27,948 nt of DNA, taken from Deltaproteobacteria bacterium. GTDB lineage: Bacteria; Desulfobacterota; Desulfobacteria; Desulfobacterales; JAUVGT01. The stretch lies in assembly GCA_030593645.1 (NCBI GenBank), contig JAUVGT010000005.1, positions 1 through 27,948 on the forward strand. The letters are read 5' to 3'. Every line of letters starts with the position of its first letter. Position 1 is the stretch's first letter. Below the pieces are notes generated by a model. That model was not told where the DNA came from. It made no database searches and saw only the letters and a list, made by a program, of their open reading frames with translations. The position numbers were made by a program, and so were the translations under genes. Positions 1 to 8,252 of this stretch are shown here, in pieces.

Positions 1-1
1 A

Positions 2-100
2 AAGACTTTACTTGCACAGACACTTGCCAGATTTCTTAATGTTCCTTTTACAATAGCAGATGCCACAAGCCTCACGGAAGCAGGATATGTCGGTGAAGAC
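2..100 (+). pseudogene. clpX: Internal fragment of clpX, broken at its 3' side
   Basis: In the frame starting at base 2 the first 33 codons read as the Walker A-proximal part of the ClpX unfoldase AAA+ domain. The start KTLLAQTLAR and the end DATSLTEAGYVGED are near-invariant in ClpX, the ATPase that feeds substrates to ClpP. In ClpX the GYVGED motif continues with a Val-Glu helix. Here it changes at once to unrelated residues (DYPVFPYC and so on) and meets a stop at 179-181. The 5' part lies outside the window, so I cannot say whether a full gene precedes it. The 3' half of clpX is certainly absent here. The break coincides with the truncated end of the convergent radical SAM gene. It may be a real rearrangement or a chimeric assembly join. 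Confidence 0.8.
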
Positions 101-926
101 GATTATCCCGTATTTCCATACTGTGGATCGGGAAATCTTCACATAAAGGGCATCGGTATACACGTCCGTTCGGAAAAATGAAATAATTTTTTGCCACAAT
201 GGCCGCGCATTCAAATTTCTCATTTTTTTCCAGATATACTTTTGGGTATGTGACCGTTATACCGCGCTTTGAGATTTCTTCTGCGGCTTTGGGTACAATG
301 TCTGTCCATTCAGACTTTGAAACCTGTAAATTTTTTTTTCCGGCTTTAGAGGATTTACCCCTTAATCCGATAACCTGGATAAAAAATCGATTTATTCCAA
401 GGTTTTCGAGGAGCGGCCCCATCAAGTGGAGTTCATGTAAATTGTTCCCGCTGACGGTATAGATAAGACTTGTTGAATATCCCTCAGAAACTGCTTTTTT
501 TACACTTTCGATACATTTGTCGTAAACACCGCCGCCCCGTATCATATCATTTATGTGCCGGGTTGCGCCGTCCAGGCTGAAACTGAAAAAGTCAACATCT
601 CCGGGTGTTAGTTTTGAAAGAATATCATTGAATAGGAAACCATTGGTGTCAATGGTGATAGAGGAATATCCTTCGTTTCGGGCTGTTTTTACTGCTTTAG
701 GAAGATCTGGATGTAAGGTGGGCTCTCCTCCCAAAAAGATAATATTGGCTTTTTTACTTTGTCCGGCAAATATGGCAAGCCATGATTCTATTGTAGATAG
801 AGCAAGTGATTCGGTCCCATGTTCTTTCGGGTTGATATAGCAGTGACGACATTTTAAATTGCAGGCTGTCAGGATGTGGAAAAAAACATTAGATGCATCA
901 GGAGAGAAAGAAACGGTTTTTTTCAT
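72..926 (-). CDS. Radical SAM protein, probably 3'-truncated
   Basis: This is a 284-residue radical SAM enzyme. The 4Fe-4S/SAM motif CNLKCRHC is at residues 22-29 (Cys22, Cys26, Cys29) and the SAM-binding GGEP at 66-69. The C-terminal third has further cysteines, including FEC and the NGRVYRCPLC segment, which resemble a shortened SPASM-like auxiliary cluster region. Such proteins often modify peptides or make cofactors, but the substrate cannot be told from sequence. The start overlaps the stop of the cyclic-nucleotide-domain gene in an ATGA, with no clear ribosome binding site, so translation is probably coupled. The last seven or so residues (LHRHILLP) are antisense of the clpX fragment. 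The genuine C-terminus is therefore probably missing, and the stop at 72 is accidental. Confidence 0.85.
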   Translation of the reverse strand: MKKTVSFSPDASNVFFHILTACNLKCRHCYINPKEHGTESLALSTIESWLAIFAGQSKKANIIFLGGEPTLHPDLPKAVKTARNEGYSSITIDTNGFLFNDILSKLTPGDVDFFSFSLDGATRHINDMIRGGGVYDKCIESVKKAVSEGYSTSLIYTVSGNNLHELHLMGPLLENLGINRFFIQVIGLRGKSSKAGKKNLQVSKSEWTDIVPKAAEEISKRGITVTYPKVYLEKNEKFECAAIVAKNYFIFPNGRVYRCPLCEDFPIHSMEIRDNRLHRHILLP

Positions 927-1432
927 TTCACGGTTCTGAGTTTTTTAATCTGCTTTTTGGCGCTCACAAGTTCTTCATTTGTCAAGCGAAGCCGTATCGA
1001 CATATACTCAGCAAAGATCCTGTATAAAAGGAGAAGGAAATCGATCTTCTCGTCTCTTGAACCGCCGGTGGTAAGCCTGTTTTTCGCGGAAGTATCAACA
1101 GCCAGGCAAATGGTTTTACCGACTGCGGTAACAGAGGCAGACCTGCTTAGGCTGTCGATAATTCGCATTTCACCGAATATTTCGCCTTTTTTATCTAATG
1201 TGCCGATATTATGTTTTTCTTTTGATATTCGTATTTTCCCGGAAAGTAAAAAATAGAGCCATGGATCCAGATCCCCTTCCTTTATGATGCATTCACCGGT
1301 GTCATATTGCCTGATCTTGCTTAATCTAAGCAGTTTTCCGAGACTTTTTGTTTCAAAGTTCTTCAGGGCTGGAATTGTCATAAGCTTCTGTATATTTTCT
1401 ATATTTTCTTTTAAATATTTTGATTCAATCAT
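923..1432 (-). CDS. Cyclic-nucleotide-binding (CAP-effector type) domain protein
   Basis: This 169-residue protein consists mainly of one cNMP-binding beta-roll at about residues 17-125. The stretch GEIFGEMRIIDSLSRSASV corresponds to the phosphate-binding cassette of the CAP family. A helical, charged tail follows (EELVSAKKQIKKLR). There is no helix-turn-helix, so it is unlikely to be a DNA-binding Crp protein and looks more like a stand-alone sensor or regulatory subunit. An AGAGG sequence five bases before the ATG supports the chosen start. Its end overlaps the radical SAM start by four bases, so the two are probably one transcription unit and may act together. Whether the domain actually binds cAMP or cGMP is not clear: the usual Arg position of the cassette is present as SRSAS but the acidic residue pattern is only partly canonical. 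Confidence 0.85.
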   Translation of the reverse strand: MIESKYLKENIENIQKLMTIPALKNFETKSLGKLLRLSKIRQYDTGECIIKEGDLDPWLYFLLSGKIRISKEKHNIGTLDKKGEIFGEMRIIDSLSRSASVTAVGKTICLAVDTSAKNRLTTGGSRDEKIDFLLLLYRIFAEYMSIRLRLTNEELVSAKKQIKKLRTVK

Positions 1433-1534
1433 GATGACCTCTTGAGGGTTAGGTTCTCTTCAATTCAGACTTGCGATAAGCCGCGAATCATTCGGAGTAT
1501 TTAAATATATAACAGATTTTAAGCAAAAAGCAAC

Positions 1535-1559
1535 AAAAACGGCAGTTAATACATAACTG
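1535..1559 (-). terminator. Weak candidate terminator after purF
   Basis: Read on the minus strand, CAGTTA and TAACTG pair around a five-base loop (1543-1559) and are followed three bases later by a run of five T (1535-1539). The stem is only six base pairs and AT-rich, so it is a weak candidate. Its place 24 bases past the purF stop fits an operon end. Confidence 0.35.
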
Positions 1560-1582
1560 ATCATGGGATCAACTCACCATTT

Positions 1583-2992
1583 CTATGTTATTTCAAGACA
1601 GTCTTTGCTTATCCCTTTATCAAATTTCACAGGATATAATCCATCAAAGCAGGCTTTGCAGAAGTTTTTTTCCGGGTGTTCAATATTCGTAGATTTAAGA
1701 AGGCCGTCAATGCTGAGGTAGTAAAGTGAATCGAGTCCCAGGGTTTCCTGTAGTTCCAGGACTGACTGACTGGCCGCTATCAGTTCTCCTCGTGTTGAGA
1801 AATCGATACCATAGTGGCATGGATAGCGGTGGGGAGGTCCGCTGACGCGCATGTGGATTTTATTTACACCCAATTTGCGCAGGGCCTTAACCCTTGTTTT
1901 GACTGTTGTTCCGCGAATGATCGAATCCTCTATAATGATGATATCTTTTCCTCTAAGAAGTTCTTTTACAGGATTTAATTTAATTCTTGAGCTGAATTCA
2001 CGCATACTCTGGGTCGGCTGGATAAATGTTCGGCCCACGTAATGGTTGCGAATCATTCCCATCTCAAAGGGTATACCGGATTCTTCCGAATAGCCAAGAG
2101 CGGCATATGTGCCGGAATCAGGAAAAGGCATTACAAAATCAGCATCTACGGGCGCTTCCTTCGCAAGGCAGTGCCCATGAGCTTTCCTGGTCTGGTAAAC
2201 ATTCTGGCCGAATATTGTACTGTCCGGACGTGCAAAATAAATAAATTCAAATATACAGAAGCTCGGTTGTGTTTTTGGATGGGGTTTTAAACTCTTAATA
2301 CCTTTATCACTGATGATTACAATTTCTCCGGGATCGAGTTCGCGGATGAATTCGGCTTCTACAAGGTCAAACGCACAGGTTTCAGAGGCCAGTACATAAT
2401 TGCCGTTCAGCTTTCCCAGACAAAGCGGTCTGAACCCGTTCGGGTCTTTTATTCCGATCACTTCGCCTCTGCTCGTCAGCATGATAATTGAATACGCACC
2501 TTTAATCCTGGCCACCGTCGCCATAAGAGCGTTTTCAAAACCATATTTAAGATGATCGATAAAAATATGAAGGAAAACTTCACTGTCCATGGTGGTTTGA
2601 AAAATTGACCCTGTTTCTTCAAGTTCATTTTTAAGAACAGTCGCGTTTACAAAGTTACCATTATGAGCAATGGCGTATGATTTATTTTTATGGAGGACAG
2701 CAAACGGCTGAGCGTTAACGAGTATGGAACTCCCGGTCGTGGAATACCTGACATGCCCGATGGCATTATCCCCATCCAGCTGTTCCAGGTGATTCACATC
2801 AAACACATCAGGTACCAGGCCCATACCTTTGTGAGCCACTATTTTATTGTTTTGCTGTACCGCAATGCCTGAACTTTCCTGTCCCCTGTGCTGCAGGGCA
2901 TACAAGCCGAAATAGGTCAGTTTTGCCGCTTCGGGAAGACCGTGGATGCCGAATATCCCGCAGGCTTCGCGTGGTTTTTCTGAAAAATTCAT
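1583..2992 (-). CDS. purF: Amidophosphoribosyltransferase
   Basis: PurF makes 5-phosphoribosylamine from PRPP and glutamine, the first committed step of purine synthesis, in the cytosol. The 469-residue protein begins with a ten-residue propeptide before Cys11 (CGIFGIHG), the N-terminal nucleophile exposed after processing. The glutaminase domain fills about the first half. The PRPP-binding motif DIIIIEDSIIRGTT is near residue 350. Cysteines in SFCIFEF, YPCHYG and the C-terminal FCKAC match the 4Fe-4S ligands of the Bacillus-type enzyme, so this is the propeptide-containing, cluster-bearing form. An AGGAG lies about 12 bases before the ATG. It is 63 bases downstream of carB in the same direction and is probably the last gene of a carA-carB-purF operon. 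All three products depend on amide nitrogen from glutamine. Confidence 0.97.
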   Translation of the reverse strand: MNFSEKPREACGIFGIHGLPEAAKLTYFGLYALQHRGQESSGIAVQQNNKIVAHKGMGLVPDVFDVNHLEQLDGDNAIGHVRYSTTGSSILVNAQPFAVLHKNKSYAIAHNGNFVNATVLKNELEETGSIFQTTMDSEVFLHIFIDHLKYGFENALMATVARIKGAYSIIMLTSRGEVIGIKDPNGFRPLCLGKLNGNYVLASETCAFDLVEAEFIRELDPGEIVIISDKGIKSLKPHPKTQPSFCIFEFIYFARPDSTIFGQNVYQTRKAHGHCLAKEAPVDADFVMPFPDSGTYAALGYSEESGIPFEMGMIRNHYVGRTFIQPTQSMREFSSRIKLNPVKELLRGKDIIIIEDSIIRGTTVKTRVKALRKLGVNKIHMRVSGPPHRYPCHYGIDFSTRGELIAASQSVLELQETLGLDSLYYLSIDGLLKSTNIEHPEKNFCKACFDGLYPVKFDKGISKDCLEIT

Positions 2993-3055
2993 ATTGGATT
3001 TTATCTCCTGCTTCAGGTATTGAAACCATTAAGAATGATTCACATTAATAGATTA

Positions 3056-6000
3056 TCACAATCCAATCAACTCAGAATTCAGTTCGTTTTTTAAGGGATT
3101 ATATTCCTGGATGGTCATCACAGAATGTTTTTTCTGTAAAAGGGCTTCAATGCCCTTAAACATGGAGCTTGCTCCTGCAATGGTAGTGGTGTAGAGTATA
3201 TTGTACTTTATTGCCGCACGTCTGATCAGGTATCCATCACGTCTGGGTGTATCCCCGGTTCCAGTGTTTATAATTAATTGGACGTTTCCGTTTTTGATTG
3301 CATCGATAACATTGGGTTGGCCAATAGATACCTTGTTTATTCGCTTATTAGGTATACCATTGTCTGTGAGAAACCTGTAGGTTCCTTCGGTCGAAATAAT
3401 ATAAAAGCCTGATTTATGAAAATCGGATGCAACCTGGAGTATTTTTTCCTTGTCCTTGTCCTGTACGCTGATAAATACGGTTCCGGATTTGGGCAGGTTT
3501 TGTCCAGCCCCCAATTGAGCTTTTGCGTACGCCGCGCCGAATTGTGAACTGATTCCCATGACTTCCCCGGTGGATTTCATCTCCGGCCCGAGCAGTGTGT
3601 CCACGCCTGGAAACCTGTCAAACGGAAGAACCGCTTCTTTAACCGATACATGCCTTGGAATTATTTCATGAGTCAGTCCAAGGCTGTCCAAAGATCGTCC
3701 CAGCATAACTTTTGTCGCGAGTTTGGCCAGCGGTATCCCGGTGGCTTTGCTTACAAACGGTATTGTTCTGGATGCCCTGGGGTTGACTTCGATAACAAAA
3801 AGCCTGTTGTCTTTAATGGCGTATTGTACGTTCATCAACCCGATGACTTTGAGTTCAGCCGCCATCACTTTGGTGGCTTTGGTTATCTCATCGATGATTG
3901 GCTGTTTCAGGTTTACAGGCGGAAGCACACAGGCTGAATCACCGGAATGAATCCCGGCGGCTTCAATATGCTCCATAATACCGCCGATTATTGTGGTTTT
4001 CCCATCTGAAATAGAATCAACATCCACTTCGACGGCATCTTCAATGAATTTATCGATCAGGACCGGGTGATCCGGGGAAGCGGCAATGGCAAGCTGAGCA
4101 AAATTTTTCAGGCCATCGCGATCATAAACAATTTTCATGGCGCGGCCGCCCAGAACATATGAGGGGCGGACAATCACAGGATATCCGATATTTTCTGCCA
4201 CATTTACAGCCTCTTTAATCGAAATGGCTGTTCCATTTTCAGGCTGAATAAGGCCCACTTTGTTTAACATTGCTTTAAAAAGTTTCCTGTCCTCCGCACG
4301 GTCAATACTTTCCGGTTGGGTCCCCAGTATGTTAACTCCGGCCTTAAAGAGCGGTGTGGACAGGTTTAAGGGTGTTTGGCCGCCGAACTGGACAATGATC
4401 CCGGATGGTTTTTCTATTTCAACAATCTGCAGAACATCTTCTTTGGTCAGGGGTTCAAAGTAAAGCTTGTCCGATGTGTCGTAATCCGTGCTAACGGTTT
4501 CGGGGTTGCTGTTCACCATTATGCTTTGTACGCCTTCTTCTTTAAGGGCGAAGGACGCATGGACGCAGCAGTAATCGAATTCAATTCCCTGGCCGATTCG
4601 GTTGGGCCCGCCGCCAAGGATCATCACCTTTTTTTGGCCAGATACCCTGGCCTCATTTTCGACTTCATACGTTGAATAGTAGTAAGGTGTAGCGGCTTTA
4701 AACTCAGCCGCGCACGTGTCCACAAGTTTGTATACCGGGTTGATTCCGAGATCTGATCGTTTTGCTTTTATATGATCTTCACTGGTTCCGGTTAGAAATG
4801 CCAGCTGAACATCAGAAAAACCGTATGTTTTGGCTTTTTTCAGCAGGGATGGCGAAAGGTTTTTTTCGCTTTTTTTGATCTCCTGTTCCATTTCAATGAT
4901 ATCCCGGAGTTGATACAGGAACCAGGGGTCAATCAGTGTTAATTCAAAAATGGATTCAATCGACATGCCGATGACCAGGGCATATCTTAAATAAAAAATC
5001 CTTTGGGAATTGGGGGTCGCCAGTTTCTGTTCGATCTCAGAACGGGATGGAAGTTCTTCAGACCGGCCATTTCTCTTGAAAAGATCTTTTCCATCCGCAC
5101 CCAGGCCATATCTTCCGATTTCAAGAGACCTGAGGCCTTTCTGGAGCGCTTCTTTAAAAGTTCTGCCGATGGCCATGGTTTCGCCTACAGATTTCATGGC
5201 TGTGGTCAGGGTATCTTCAGTTTCAGGGAATTTTTCAAACGTCCATCGCGGAATCTTTACCACACAATAGTCGAGTGTCGGCTCAAATGACGCGTATGTC
5301 TCACCTGTGATATCGTTTGGAATTTCATCCAGGGTGTATCCTACAGCCAGTTTTGCCGCTATCCTTGCGATGGGGAAACCGGTTGCCTTTGATGCCAGGG
5401 CGCTGCTGCGTGAAACCCGTGGATTCATTTCAACGATGATCATATCCCCGTTTTCAGGGTTGATCGCGAATTGAACATTTGAGCCGCCTGTGTCAACACC
5501 GATTTCGCGCATTATGGCCAGGGAGGCATCCCTCATCACCTGGTATTCCCGGTCGCTTAAAGTCTGGACCGGTGCGACCGTGATACTGTCGCCCGTGTGC
5601 ACTCCCATGGGATCCAGGTTCTCAATGGAACAGACAATAACCACATTGTCATTAGTGTCCCGCATGACTTCCAGTTCATATTCTTTCCAGCCGAGAACCG
5701 ACTCTTCCAGCATGATCTGGTGGATCAGGCTGGCATCCAGACCTGCCTTTGCCATGGTTTCAAGATCATCAGGATTATAGGCGACACCGCCTCCTGTACC
5801 GCCAAGGGTAAAACTGGGTCGAATAATGATCGGGAACCCGATCTCATCCGCGATGGCGCGAACAGAAGACATATTTGTTGCGATACCGCTATCAGGGATA
5901 CGAAGCCCTATTTTATTCATGGCTTTGCGGAAGAGATCACGATCTTCAGCTTTATTAATTGATTCGATGGATGCGCCGATCATTTCAACATTATAGGTAT

Positions 6001-6325
6001 CGAGCACTCCCATTTTTGCGGTTTCCACGGCGGTATTAAGACCTGTTTGACCGCCTAAGGTTGGAAGCAGTGCATCGGGCCGTTCCCTTTCGATTATCAT
6101 CGCAACGGTCTCCGGTGTTACCGGCTCGATATAGGTCCGGTCCGCCAGTTCAGGATCAGTCATAATCGTCGCAGGGTTACTGTTAACCAGTATGACGGTA
6201 TAGCCGTCTTCCTTCAGGGCTTTACAGGCCTGAGTGCCGGAATAATCAAATTCACATGCCTGACTGATGATAATCGGGCCGGCGCCTATGATTAGAATTT
6301 TCTCAATGTCTTTTCTTTTTGGCAT
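3056..6325 (-). CDS. carB: Carbamoyl-phosphate synthase large subunit
   Basis: CarB uses ammonia channelled from CarA, bicarbonate and two ATP to make carbamoyl phosphate for pyrimidine and arginine synthesis. At 1089 residues it is close to the usual length. Two homologous ATP-grasp halves are visible. The first opens with KILIIGAGPI near the N-terminus and the second with KVMILGGGPNRIGQGIEFD near residue 570. Each contains a glycine-rich IIRPSFTLGGTGGG or VIVRPSYVLGG segment. A methylglyoxal-synthase-like allosteric domain occupies the last 140 or so residues (GTVFISVQDKDK, INTGTGDTPRRDGYLIRRAA). I see no broken motif. The gap to carA is 26 bases and there is no strong Shine-Dalgarno at the ATG, so translation may depend on readthrough from carA. 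Confidence 0.97.
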   Translation of the reverse strand: MPKRKDIEKILIIGAGPIIISQACEFDYSGTQACKALKEDGYTVILVNSNPATIMTDPELADRTYIEPVTPETVAMIIERERPDALLPTLGGQTGLNTAVETAKMGVLDTYNVEMIGASIESINKAEDRDLFRKAMNKIGLRIPDSGIATNMSSVRAIADEIGFPIIIRPSFTLGGTGGGVAYNPDDLETMAKAGLDASLIHQIMLEESVLGWKEYELEVMRDTNDNVVIVCSIENLDPMGVHTGDSITVAPVQTLSDREYQVMRDASLAIMREIGVDTGGSNVQFAINPENGDMIIVEMNPRVSRSSALASKATGFPIARIAAKLAVGYTLDEIPNDITGETYASFEPTLDYCVVKIPRWTFEKFPETEDTLTTAMKSVGETMAIGRTFKEALQKGLRSLEIGRYGLGADGKDLFKRNGRSEELPSRSEIEQKLATPNSQRIFYLRYALVIGMSIESIFELTLIDPWFLYQLRDIIEMEQEIKKSEKNLSPSLLKKAKTYGFSDVQLAFLTGTSEDHIKAKRSDLGINPVYKLVDTCAAEFKAATPYYYSTYEVENEARVSGQKKVMILGGGPNRIGQGIEFDYCCVHASFALKEEGVQSIMVNSNPETVSTDYDTSDKLYFEPLTKEDVLQIVEIEKPSGIIVQFGGQTPLNLSTPLFKAGVNILGTQPESIDRAEDRKLFKAMLNKVGLIQPENGTAISIKEAVNVAENIGYPVIVRPSYVLGGRAMKIVYDRDGLKNFAQLAIAASPDHPVLIDKFIEDAVEVDVDSISDGKTTIIGGIMEHIEAAGIHSGDSACVLPPVNLKQPIIDEITKATKVMAAELKVIGLMNVQYAIKDNRLFVIEVNPRASRTIPFVSKATGIPLAKLATKVMLGRSLDSLGLTHEIIPRHVSVKEAVLPFDRFPGVDTLLGPEMKSTGEVMGISSQFGAAYAKAQLGAGQNLPKSGTVFISVQDKDKEKILQVASDFHKSGFYIISTEGTYRFLTDNGIPNKRINKVSIGQPNVIDAIKNGNVQLIINTGTGDTPRRDGYLIRRAAIKYNILYTTTIAGASSMFKGIEALLQKKHSVMTIQEYNPLKNELNSELIGL

Positions 6326-6351
6326 TGTATTTTTTTTCGTTTAAACTGTTG

Positions 6352-7491
6352 TCAGTGCGTATCCATCAGGGCTGTAAAATTTTCAAATAGATATTTCGCG
6401 TCATGCGGTCCCGGGGATGCCTCCGGGTGATACTGTACTGTAAATATCGGATGCTTAAGATGCCTGAATCCTTCCAGGGTATTGTCATTTAAATTGATAT
6501 GTGTAATTTCAATATCTTTTCCATTAAGCGATTCACTGTCCACGGCAAATCCATGATTTTGGGATGTGATTTCAATTTTTCCCGTCAAGAGGTTTTTTAC
6601 AGGTTGATTCGCGCCGCGATGACCGAATTTTAGTTTGTATGTCTTTCCGCCCAGAGCAAGGCCCATTAACTGGTGTCCAAGACAGATGCCAAATATTGGA
6701 CGATACCCAACAAGCTCTTGAATCGTCGAGATGGCGTAAGTGACGGGTTCGGGATCACCCGGACCGTTTGAAAGGAAAATTCCGTCCGGTGACATCGCTT
6801 TTATGGTTTCCGCGCTGGTTTCCGCGGGAACCACAACAACTTCAAAGCCGGAAGCATCCAGGCATCTCAGGATATTAAACTTGATGCCAAAATCAAATGC
6901 CACAACAGAGCGTTTATCGCCCCGGTGCTGCCAGATACTGTGGTCCAGTATCATGGGTTTTGAATCAGGGAAAATCGGTTTGCCGCTTTTCCAGTAATAG
7001 GGTGTATGTGTGGTTACATCTTTGGCCAGATCCTGCCCTGTCATATCGGGTATCTCTTTGGCCCTGTTGATCAGGGACTCAGGTTCCAGATTGCTTGTGG
7101 AGATAACCGCCCGCATCGCTCCGGTTTTCCTGATATGCCGTGTAAGAGCCCGCGTGTCCAGGTCTTCGACACCAATAATCCCCTGATCTTTTAGATAGTC
7201 CGCGAGGGTCGCCGTTGATCTGAAATTACTCGGTGAATGCTGATATTCCCTGACAATAAATGCTGCCACCTGTATTTTCTTTGATTCGATATCGTCATGG
7301 TTTACCCCGTAATTTCCAATAAGGGGATATGTCATGGTTACCATCTGCCCTTTATAGGAGGGATCGGTCAGGACTTCCTGGTATCCGGTCATACTTGTAT
7401 TGAATACGACCTCTCCCCAGGATTCGCCCGGTCCGGTGAAGGATCTGCATGGAAAGGTTCGCCCATCTTCCAGGGCCAATAGTGCTTTCAT
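6352..7491 (-). CDS. carA: Carbamoyl-phosphate synthase small (glutaminase) subunit
   Basis: CarA hydrolyses glutamine and passes ammonia to CarB. The N-terminal CPSase domain starts with MKALLALEDGRTF, the usual CarA opening. The C-terminal class I amidotransferase domain has the nucleophile in GICLGHQLMG (about Cys270) and the His-Glu pair in YHPEASPGPHD. I place the start at the ATG ending at 7491, giving 379 residues. A longer frame opens at a GTG at 7545, but that codon lies only two bases downstream of the -10 box of the predicted promoter, so it would fall at or before the transcription start. No good Shine-Dalgarno precedes either start. This is the first gene of the carA-carB-purF unit. 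Confidence 0.93.
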   Translation of the reverse strand: MKALLALEDGRTFPCRSFTGPGESWGEVVFNTSMTGYQEVLTDPSYKGQMVTMTYPLIGNYGVNHDDIESKKIQVAAFIVREYQHSPSNFRSTATLADYLKDQGIIGVEDLDTRALTRHIRKTGAMRAVISTSNLEPESLINRAKEIPDMTGQDLAKDVTTHTPYYWKSGKPIFPDSKPMILDHSIWQHRGDKRSVVAFDFGIKFNILRCLDASGFEVVVVPAETSAETIKAMSPDGIFLSNGPGDPEPVTYAISTIQELVGYRPIFGICLGHQLMGLALGGKTYKLKFGHRGANQPVKNLLTGKIEITSQNHGFAVDSESLNGKDIEITHINLNDNTLEGFRHLKHPIFTVQYHPEASPGPHDAKYLFENFTALMDTH

Positions 7492-7521
7492 ATCAATGTT
7501 AAGTTTTTTAAGGTTATTATC

Positions 7522-7535
7522 AATTAATATTAATT
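7522..7535. promoter_or_regulatory. 14-bp perfect palindrome in the carA leader
   Basis: AATTAATATTAATT is a perfect palindrome lying between the predicted carA transcription start (about 7541) and the ATG at 7491. The position would suit a repressor operator. It does not match the ArgR box convincingly, and being purely A/T it could also be chance in AT-rich DNA. Confidence 0.35.
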
Positions 7536-7547
7536 CGAGCCGCACTC

Positions 7548-7577
7548 TATATAGGGGAGAAGAATAGAGTTTGTCAA
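7548..7577 (-). promoter_or_regulatory. Sigma-70 promoter of carA-carB-purF
   Basis: On the minus strand a perfect TTGACA (7572-7577) is followed after 18 bases by TATATA (7548-7553). Transcription would start near 7541, leaving a leader of about 50 bases before the carA ATG at 7491. The perfect -35 box and good spacing make this a credible main promoter. The -10 box matches four of six consensus bases. Confidence 0.65.
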
Positions 7578-7730
7578 ATGGGTAATTGATGAATCATGAA
7601 ATTAATATTTTTCGCGGAAGACCGATGTGCATAATATTCTGATAAACAAATTCAATAATTACTGTAAGATGAATAATTTCAGGAAGATGTGAATATGATA
7701 AATTTAATCCCCATAAATATTTATACGAAT

Positions 7731-7774
7731 ACAAAAATGTAACAAAAAAAATTATAAAATTACAATTTTGTAAT
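7731..7774. promoter_or_regulatory. Shared bipartite element, copy A
   Basis: ACAAAAATGTAA (7731-7742) is followed, 17 bases on, by the inverted repeat TTACAATTTTGTAAT (7760-7774). Copy B at 11961-12004, upstream of glnD, has the same two blocks at exactly the same spacing with only one difference inside them, while the spacers differ. This is the pattern expected of binding sites for one regulator with three TGTAA/TTACA half-sites. It lies about 190 bases beyond the carA -35 box and more than 300 bases before the glnE-side promoter. The regulator is unknown. Confidence 0.55.
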
Positions 7775-7842
7775 TATTTGTAAGTTCCAAACAGAAATTG
7801 TGATCCCGGGAGCAGGCACGGCCATTTTTTAATTTATATTAC

Positions 7843-7886
7843 TGGATCATCTCCCGATGAGTTGGAGAAGATCCATATGCATATGG
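7843..7886. repeat. Hairpin followed by 14-bp palindrome
   Basis: TGGATCATCTCC (7843-7854) pairs with GGAGAAGATCCA (7864-7875), a 12-bp stem with one mismatch around a nine-base loop. The last bases overlap a perfect palindrome CCATATGCATATGG (7873-7886). There is no T-run on either side, so it does not look like a simple terminator. It could be a protein-binding site or part of a structured RNA. Confidence 0.5.
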
Positions 7887-8089
7887 GATTTCATGACAAA
7901 GGCTTGTGAGAAATGCGGGTTAATCGTTGATTTTATAAACGATTTAAGTTAACAAATAAATAGAAGTGATTTTGAAACCGATTCCCGTAATCAGTTTGTG
8001 ATCCCTGATGTCTAAAATTTGTTTTAAGATATTCAATCAGGTTCAACTGCAAAACAGGGCGAAGGATTCAACCGCTTCAGCACGAATTG

Positions 8090-8118
8090 TTGACCTGCGG
8101 TGCAGGAGGGAATATATT
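8090..8118 (+). promoter_or_regulatory. Sigma-70 promoter for the 8253 gene and glnE
   Basis: TTGACC (8090-8095) and TATATT (8113-8118) are separated by 17 bases, each matching five of six consensus bases. The expected transcription start near 8125 leaves a leader of roughly 128 bases before the start at 8253. Confidence 0.6.
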
Positions 8119-8252
8119 AGATATGTCGACAGGTATAGAGATTATTTTTCCAAAACTGAAAATTGGACCTGATAGAAGGTTTTGAAATCACGTCTGAATA
8201 AGGCGCCGCCGATGGCATGCACTTTGGATATGCCGGTTTGATGGAGAGAACA

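Larger units (their letters stand above)
7578..8089. other. Noncoding AT-rich region between carA and the glnE operon
   Basis: About 510 bases with no credible coding frame separate the divergent carA and glnE units. It contains an element shared with the glnD upstream region (7731-7774), a strong imperfect hairpin (7843-7875) running into a 14-bp palindrome (7873-7886), and a smaller hairpin with ATCGTT/AACGAT arms (7923-7943). I found no sigma-54 promoter of the GG-N10-GC type on either strand. A small RNA cannot be excluded, but there is no clear promoter-terminator pair to define one. Confidence 0.5.

Noticed and set aside
8..223. 71-residue minus-strand open frame at the left edge
   Set aside because: It is antisense to the clpX fragment and out of frame with the radical SAM gene, with no recognisable motif.
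7492..7545. GTG-started 18-residue N-terminal extension of CarA
   Set aside because: The GTG lies at the predicted transcription start and the family's usual N-terminus begins at the ATG at 7491.
7814..7828. Possible sigma-54 promoter beginning AGGCACG
   Set aside because: The -24 block is good, but the -12 position is a run of T with no GC, so GG-N10-GC fails.
8217..8252. Longer start of the gene before glnE
   Set aside because: Only the ATG at 8253 has a properly spaced GGAGAG; the added residues look like leader sequence.
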